Both the position numbers and the translations under genes were made by a program. The notes below the pieces were generated by a model. The model saw only the letters and a list, made by a program, of their open reading frames with translations, did not search any database and was not told the DNA's origin. From Paenibacillus dendritiformis (GTDB lineage: Bacteria > Bacillota > Bacilli > Paenibacillales > Paenibacillaceae), in assembly GCF_945605565.1 (NCBI RefSeq), contig NZ_OX216966.1:5820001-5884000 (forward strand): a stretch of DNA of 64,000 nt. The letters run 5' to 3'. The stretch's first letter is position 1; the number at the start of each line of letters is the position of its first letter. Below, piece by piece: positions 61,153 to 64,000 of this stretch.

Positions 61153-62142
61153 CTACTCATCCTCCTTCGGCCCAAGCAGCATCCATAGGAACCGGCTGAG
61201 CAGTATCGTGACAATCAGGAGCGCGATCGATATCGCGCTCGCATATCCAAGTTCCAGGCGGGTGAACCCGAAGTCTTCGATATGGTTCATGAAGAGCTGC
61301 CCGGAGTAATCCGGCGTCGGGTTCATGCCCGACAGCTGCGTGCCGATCCCGCCGGCCTTCAGCGTGCCGACAATGGCCATAACCGCGGCGAACAGCATCT
61401 GCGGCTTCATCATCGGAATCGTGATATACCAGATCTCCTGCAGGCGGCTGCGGATTCCGTCGATGCGGGCCGCCTCGTACAACGTTCGGTCCACATTCAG
61501 AATCCCCGCCAGGATGGCCAGGAAGCCAAGCCCCATACTCGACCAAATGGATACAATTATCATGATGATCATCAAGTAATCCTTGTCGATCGTGAACAGA
61601 ACCGGCTGGTTGATCAGCCCCCATTTCAACAGAAAGCTGTTGATGTAGCCGGTCCGGTCGCCCGTGAACATGACCTGCCAGACGACGACCATCGCGATGC
61701 CCCCGGTCAGGGACGGAGCATACATCGCCAGCGCGTACCAGACGCGAATCATCGCCGGAAGCTGGGCGATCAGCCAGGCCAGGACGAACGCCAGGACATA
61801 GCCGATTGGGCCGACGAACAGCGCGAACTGAAATGAGTTCGGGATGACGTGCTTCAGAAAAATAACGTCCTGCGAAAATAAATTTTGGTAGTTCATCCAC
61901 CCGGCCCACTTCGGGAACTCAATCGAGTTGAAATAGGTAAAGCTGAGCCCGATGCCCGTCAGGACCGGAACGATGATGAACAAGGTAAATACGATGAGAA
62001 ACGGCGCAATGAATAGATAGGAAAGACGGTATCTCCACATTTCCTTGCGCAGGTGGCGCAGCTTGCGCCCGAATCGGCTCCCCATCCGCGGACGAGTGGC
62101 GGCAAGCGGCTGCGGAATGGCCGGCTGTGCTTCATTCGACAA
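61153..62142 (-). CDS. ABC transporter permease, MalF/carbohydrate type
   Basis: 329 residues from TTG at 62142, chosen because AAAGGGG lies 9 nt upstream; it overlaps the end of the solute-binding gene by 11 bp. A basic N-terminal tail (RFGRKLRHLRKEMWRYR) precedes six membrane segments (LSYLFIAPFLIVFTLFIIVPVLTGIGLSF, FALFVGPIGYVLAFVLAWLIAQL, GLGFLAILAGILNVD). EAA loop LYEAARIDGIRSRLQEIWYITIPMMKP. First permease of the first pair in the operon. Confidence 0.93.
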   Translation of the reverse strand: MSNEAQPAIPQPLAATRPRMGSRFGRKLRHLRKEMWRYRLSYLFIAPFLIVFTLFIIVPVLTGIGLSFTYFNSIEFPKWAGWMNYQNLFSQDVIFLKHVIPNSFQFALFVGPIGYVLAFVLAWLIAQLPAMIRVWYALAMYAPSLTGGIAMVVVWQVMFTGDRTGYINSFLLKWGLINQPVLFTIDKDYLMIIMIIVSIWSSMGLGFLAILAGILNVDRTLYEAARIDGIRSRLQEIWYITIPMMKPQMLFAAVMAIVGTLKAGGIGTQLSGMNPTPDYSGQLFMNHIEDFGFTRLELGYASAISIALLIVTILLSRFLWMLLGPKEDE

Positions 62143-64000
62143 GTTGATCGACCCCTTTCCACGGTTGTTGGATGACCGGCAGATCAAGCGTCTTCCGAAC
62201 CTCGCCGTTCGGTCCGATAATATCGAATTCCTGCTGCTTTCTTCTCAGCTCGCGCTTGATCTCCTTAATGGCCTTTTCCAGCGAGATGCGCGAATTCTCC
62301 GCGTCGACCACGGTCCGGTTCCAGGCGAAGCCGATCTCGCGATCCGTCATATAACCGCCCGGCACCTGAGGGACCTCCTTCGTCCATGCCCACTGCTGCA
62401 GGATGATGCCGAGATCGTCCGGCTTCCACGGCATCTGGGCGAAGGCCTGCACATTGGCCGTGTTCCAGCGGAACGTCTCCCCGTGATACTGCTCCAGATT
62501 GAGACCGAACTCGGTCTGCATCTCGGTCGACGTATACCATTGCAGGAACTCCCATGCCTGCTGCTGCTTCTCCGGAGTGGAGCTCTTGAACAGCATGGCG
62601 TTCGACGGGTTCGATCCGCCGGACCATCTCACGATGCGGCCATCCGGCTGCTTCGTGCCCGGAATCGGCGCGATCGCCCAATCATTAGCGATCTCCGGAG
62701 CCGCGACCAGCAGCTGCATGTACATGTTGAAATCGGAGATCCCGATCGGGATGTCGCCTCGCCTGAACTGGTTGTAGAAGCTCTGCACGACCCGCTCCAG
62801 CCCCTGCACATTGTAGAAATCGGTCCACATTTTATAAGCCTTGAACGCTTCCGGCGTATCGAGGCCGGTCGTCAATCCGGTCTGCGCATACATCTCGACC
62901 CCGTTCTGGAACAGGATCGGGGTATAGTCCACCGGATCCATATAGAAGTTGTATTGATTCTGCAGCAGCGTCGGCAGCATCTGATACACGTCATCCCAAG
63001 TGTCAGGCACGCCCAATCCCAGCTGCTGCAAAATATCCTTGCGGTAGAACAGCACCTTGAAGCTGACGGTCTCCGGCACGCCGTAGTAACCGCCGTCATA
63101 ATACAGCGGCTGCAGCATGCCCGGACTGTAACGGGAGAAGAAGTCATCCGCTCCCGGAAGCTCGCTCAGATTCAAGGCCGCATTCCGCAGCGCCATATCG
63201 AACGGCACGTTCGACGGGACGCCCAGGGCGACATCAGGCATCATGCCCGACGCATTGGCCAGCGTCAGCATCTGCGCATTCTGAATCAGGTTGATATGCA
63301 CCTTGATTCCGGTCTCCGGGGTAAAACGGTCATTGACCAGATGCTGGAGCTCATCGACATAATCCCGGCCCCAGATCATCCACACATTCAGCACACTGTC
63401 GTCCTTATCGCTGAATCCGGTCCGGTCCTCGAACGAGTAGGCGAGTGACTGGAACATGCCTCCGGCCTTCTCCCAGAAGTTCGAGGTCATGCGCGGCAGC
63501 TCCGCGTCGAGCGGCGCCAGATAGATCTGGTCGAGCTGCAGCGGACTGTTCATCAGCGTCGCGCGGTTCGACTCAAGCGATTCCTGCACCGAGGCAATCC
63601 GTTCCTGGGAATAAGGAATTTGATTCGGCTTCTTCAAAATGCTTTTGATGTCTTCGGCCCCGTTCTTCAGCATTTGCGCCACATCGTCGGTACGCGGGTT
63701 AATCTGCTTCATATCGGTCTGGAGCTGAACGAACTGCTCCCGAATTCGCTCCAGCCGATCGGTCAGGCCCGGAATATCCTTCTCTACATTCCACACCCGG
63801 TATTTGTCTTCGCGGTTACCGGTCACCATCCGGAGCTCCAGCAATATCGCGCGCAGCTCGCGCGAGATATGATCCATGCGGATGATGATGGACATGTACG
63901 GCGCATACGTCGCCTCCATCGTGAGCGTGTGCTGTCCCTTCGTGAGATAAAAAGCGTAAGGCTCCCCGTCCGCCTCCGACAGCGTGACGCCTTGCCAGCC
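62132..64000 (-). CDS. Large extracellular solute-binding protein (5' end outside window)
   Basis: 622 residues visible; the frame stays open to the window edge, so the start lies beyond 64000. The visible N-terminal part (GWQGVTLSEADGEPYAFYLTKGQHTLTMEATYAPYM) looks like the end of a beta-sandwich (carbohydrate-binding-type) module, followed by a helical region (EKDIPGLTDRLERIREQFVQL). From about residue 175 of the visible part comes an SBP_bac_1 fold (VNDRFTPETGIKVHINLIQNAQML, QPLYYDGGYYGVPETVSFKVLFYRKDIL, MLFKSSTPEKQQQAWEFLQWYTS). Such solute-binding proteins of 900 residues or more with extra N-terminal domains occur in paenibacilli. First visible gene of the operon. Confidence 0.88.
   Translation of the reverse strand, partial: GWQGVTLSEADGEPYAFYLTKGQHTLTMEATYAPYMSIIIRMDHISRELRAILLELRMVTGNREDKYRVWNVEKDIPGLTDRLERIREQFVQLQTDMKQINPRTDDVAQMLKNGAEDIKSILKKPNQIPYSQERIASVQESLESNRATLMNSPLQLDQIYLAPLDAELPRMTSNFWEKAGGMFQSLAYSFEDRTGFSDKDDSVLNVWMIWGRDYVDELQHLVNDRFTPETGIKVHINLIQNAQMLTLANASGMMPDVALGVPSNVPFDMALRNAALNLSELPGADDFFSRYSPGMLQPLYYDGGYYGVPETVSFKVLFYRKDILQQLGLGVPDTWDDVYQMLPTLLQNQYNFYMDPVDYTPILFQNGVEMYAQTGLTTGLDTPEAFKAYKMWTDFYNVQGLERVVQSFYNQFRRGDIPIGISDFNMYMQLLVAAPEIANDWAIAPIPGTKQPDGRIVRWSGGSNPSNAMLFKSSTPEKQQQAWEFLQWYTSTEMQTEFGLNLEQYHGETFRWNTANVQAFAQMPWKPDDLGIILQQWAWTKEVPQVPGGYMTDREIGFAWNRTVVDAENSRISLEKAIKEIKRELRRKQQEFDIIGPNGEVRKTLDLPVIQQPWKGVDQLVE

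Noticed and set aside
62045..63448. A 467-codon plus-strand frame
   Set aside because: Antisense to the large solute-binding protein, with Arg/His/Gln-rich shadow composition.

Overview
The window reads as chromosomal DNA of a Paenibacillus-like, endospore-forming Firmicute. The signs are strong AGGAGG-type ribosome binding sites, frequent TTG and GTG starts, a CgeB-family spore-maturation protein, a YtxJ-type bacillithiol-system protein, an SgrR-like regulator, and DUF5696, Yip1 and CUT1-type ABC transport genes of the sort found in paenibacilli. The DNA is moderately GC-rich, so long antisense open frames are common and were discarded. I see no tRNA, rRNA, CRISPR array, intact insertion sequence or prophage gene. 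The species cannot be named from this window.

Layout. (1) 1-8.7 kb: the end of a sugar nucleotidyltransferase/mutase-like fusion, a GH15 glycosidase, a GNAT acetyltransferase, an SgrR-like regulator, an intergenic stretch with a 41-bp tandem repeat, and an S9 peptidase. (2) 8.7-19.6 kb: a tandem duplication of a methyltransferase plus GT61 glycosyltransferase pair, with decayed YkuU-type peroxiredoxin sequence beside each copy. A PglD/NeuD-like acetyltransferase, a DegT-family sugar aminotransferase and three GT4-type glycosyltransferases follow. (3) 19.7-23.6 kb: metabolic genes, namely a DinB-like protein, a phosphodiesterase-like protein, leuB and mnmH. (4) 23.8-31.7 kb: manC with three glycosyltransferases on the plus strand, facing a minus-strand operon of a three-part glycosyltransferase, a GT2-like protein and a DUF1796 papain-like protein. 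(5) 31.9-43.4 kb: proteins of unknown function (coiled-coil proteins, an MPL[VI]PIQR paralogue pair, a degenerate amidase-like acidic protein, a Cys-containing surface-type protein), two methyltransferases, two acetyltransferases or metalloproteases, and a CgeB-like glycosyltransferase. (6) 43.4-48.1 kb: ytxJ, selD, a two-component system and a membrane protein. (7) 48.2-64 kb: a long minus-strand operon with three solute-binding proteins, two permease pairs, an NHL/TPR/Yip1 membrane protein, a DUF5696 protein and an M60-like metallopeptidase.

How the genes may work together. Regions 2, 4 and 5 together look like a surface-glycan factory: GDP-mannose supply, amino-sugar formation and acetylation, at least nine glycosyltransferases, and methyl and acetyl tailoring. 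CgeB and several upstream CATANNNTA elements (the sigma-K -10 consensus) suggest the product decorates the spore surface; this is inference. Region 7 looks like uptake of carbohydrate or glycopeptide, with a protease and a glycosidase-like protein built into the transport operon. It has no ATPase gene in view, so it probably borrows a shared MsmX-type ATPase. SelD and MnmH together imply selenium modification of tRNA.
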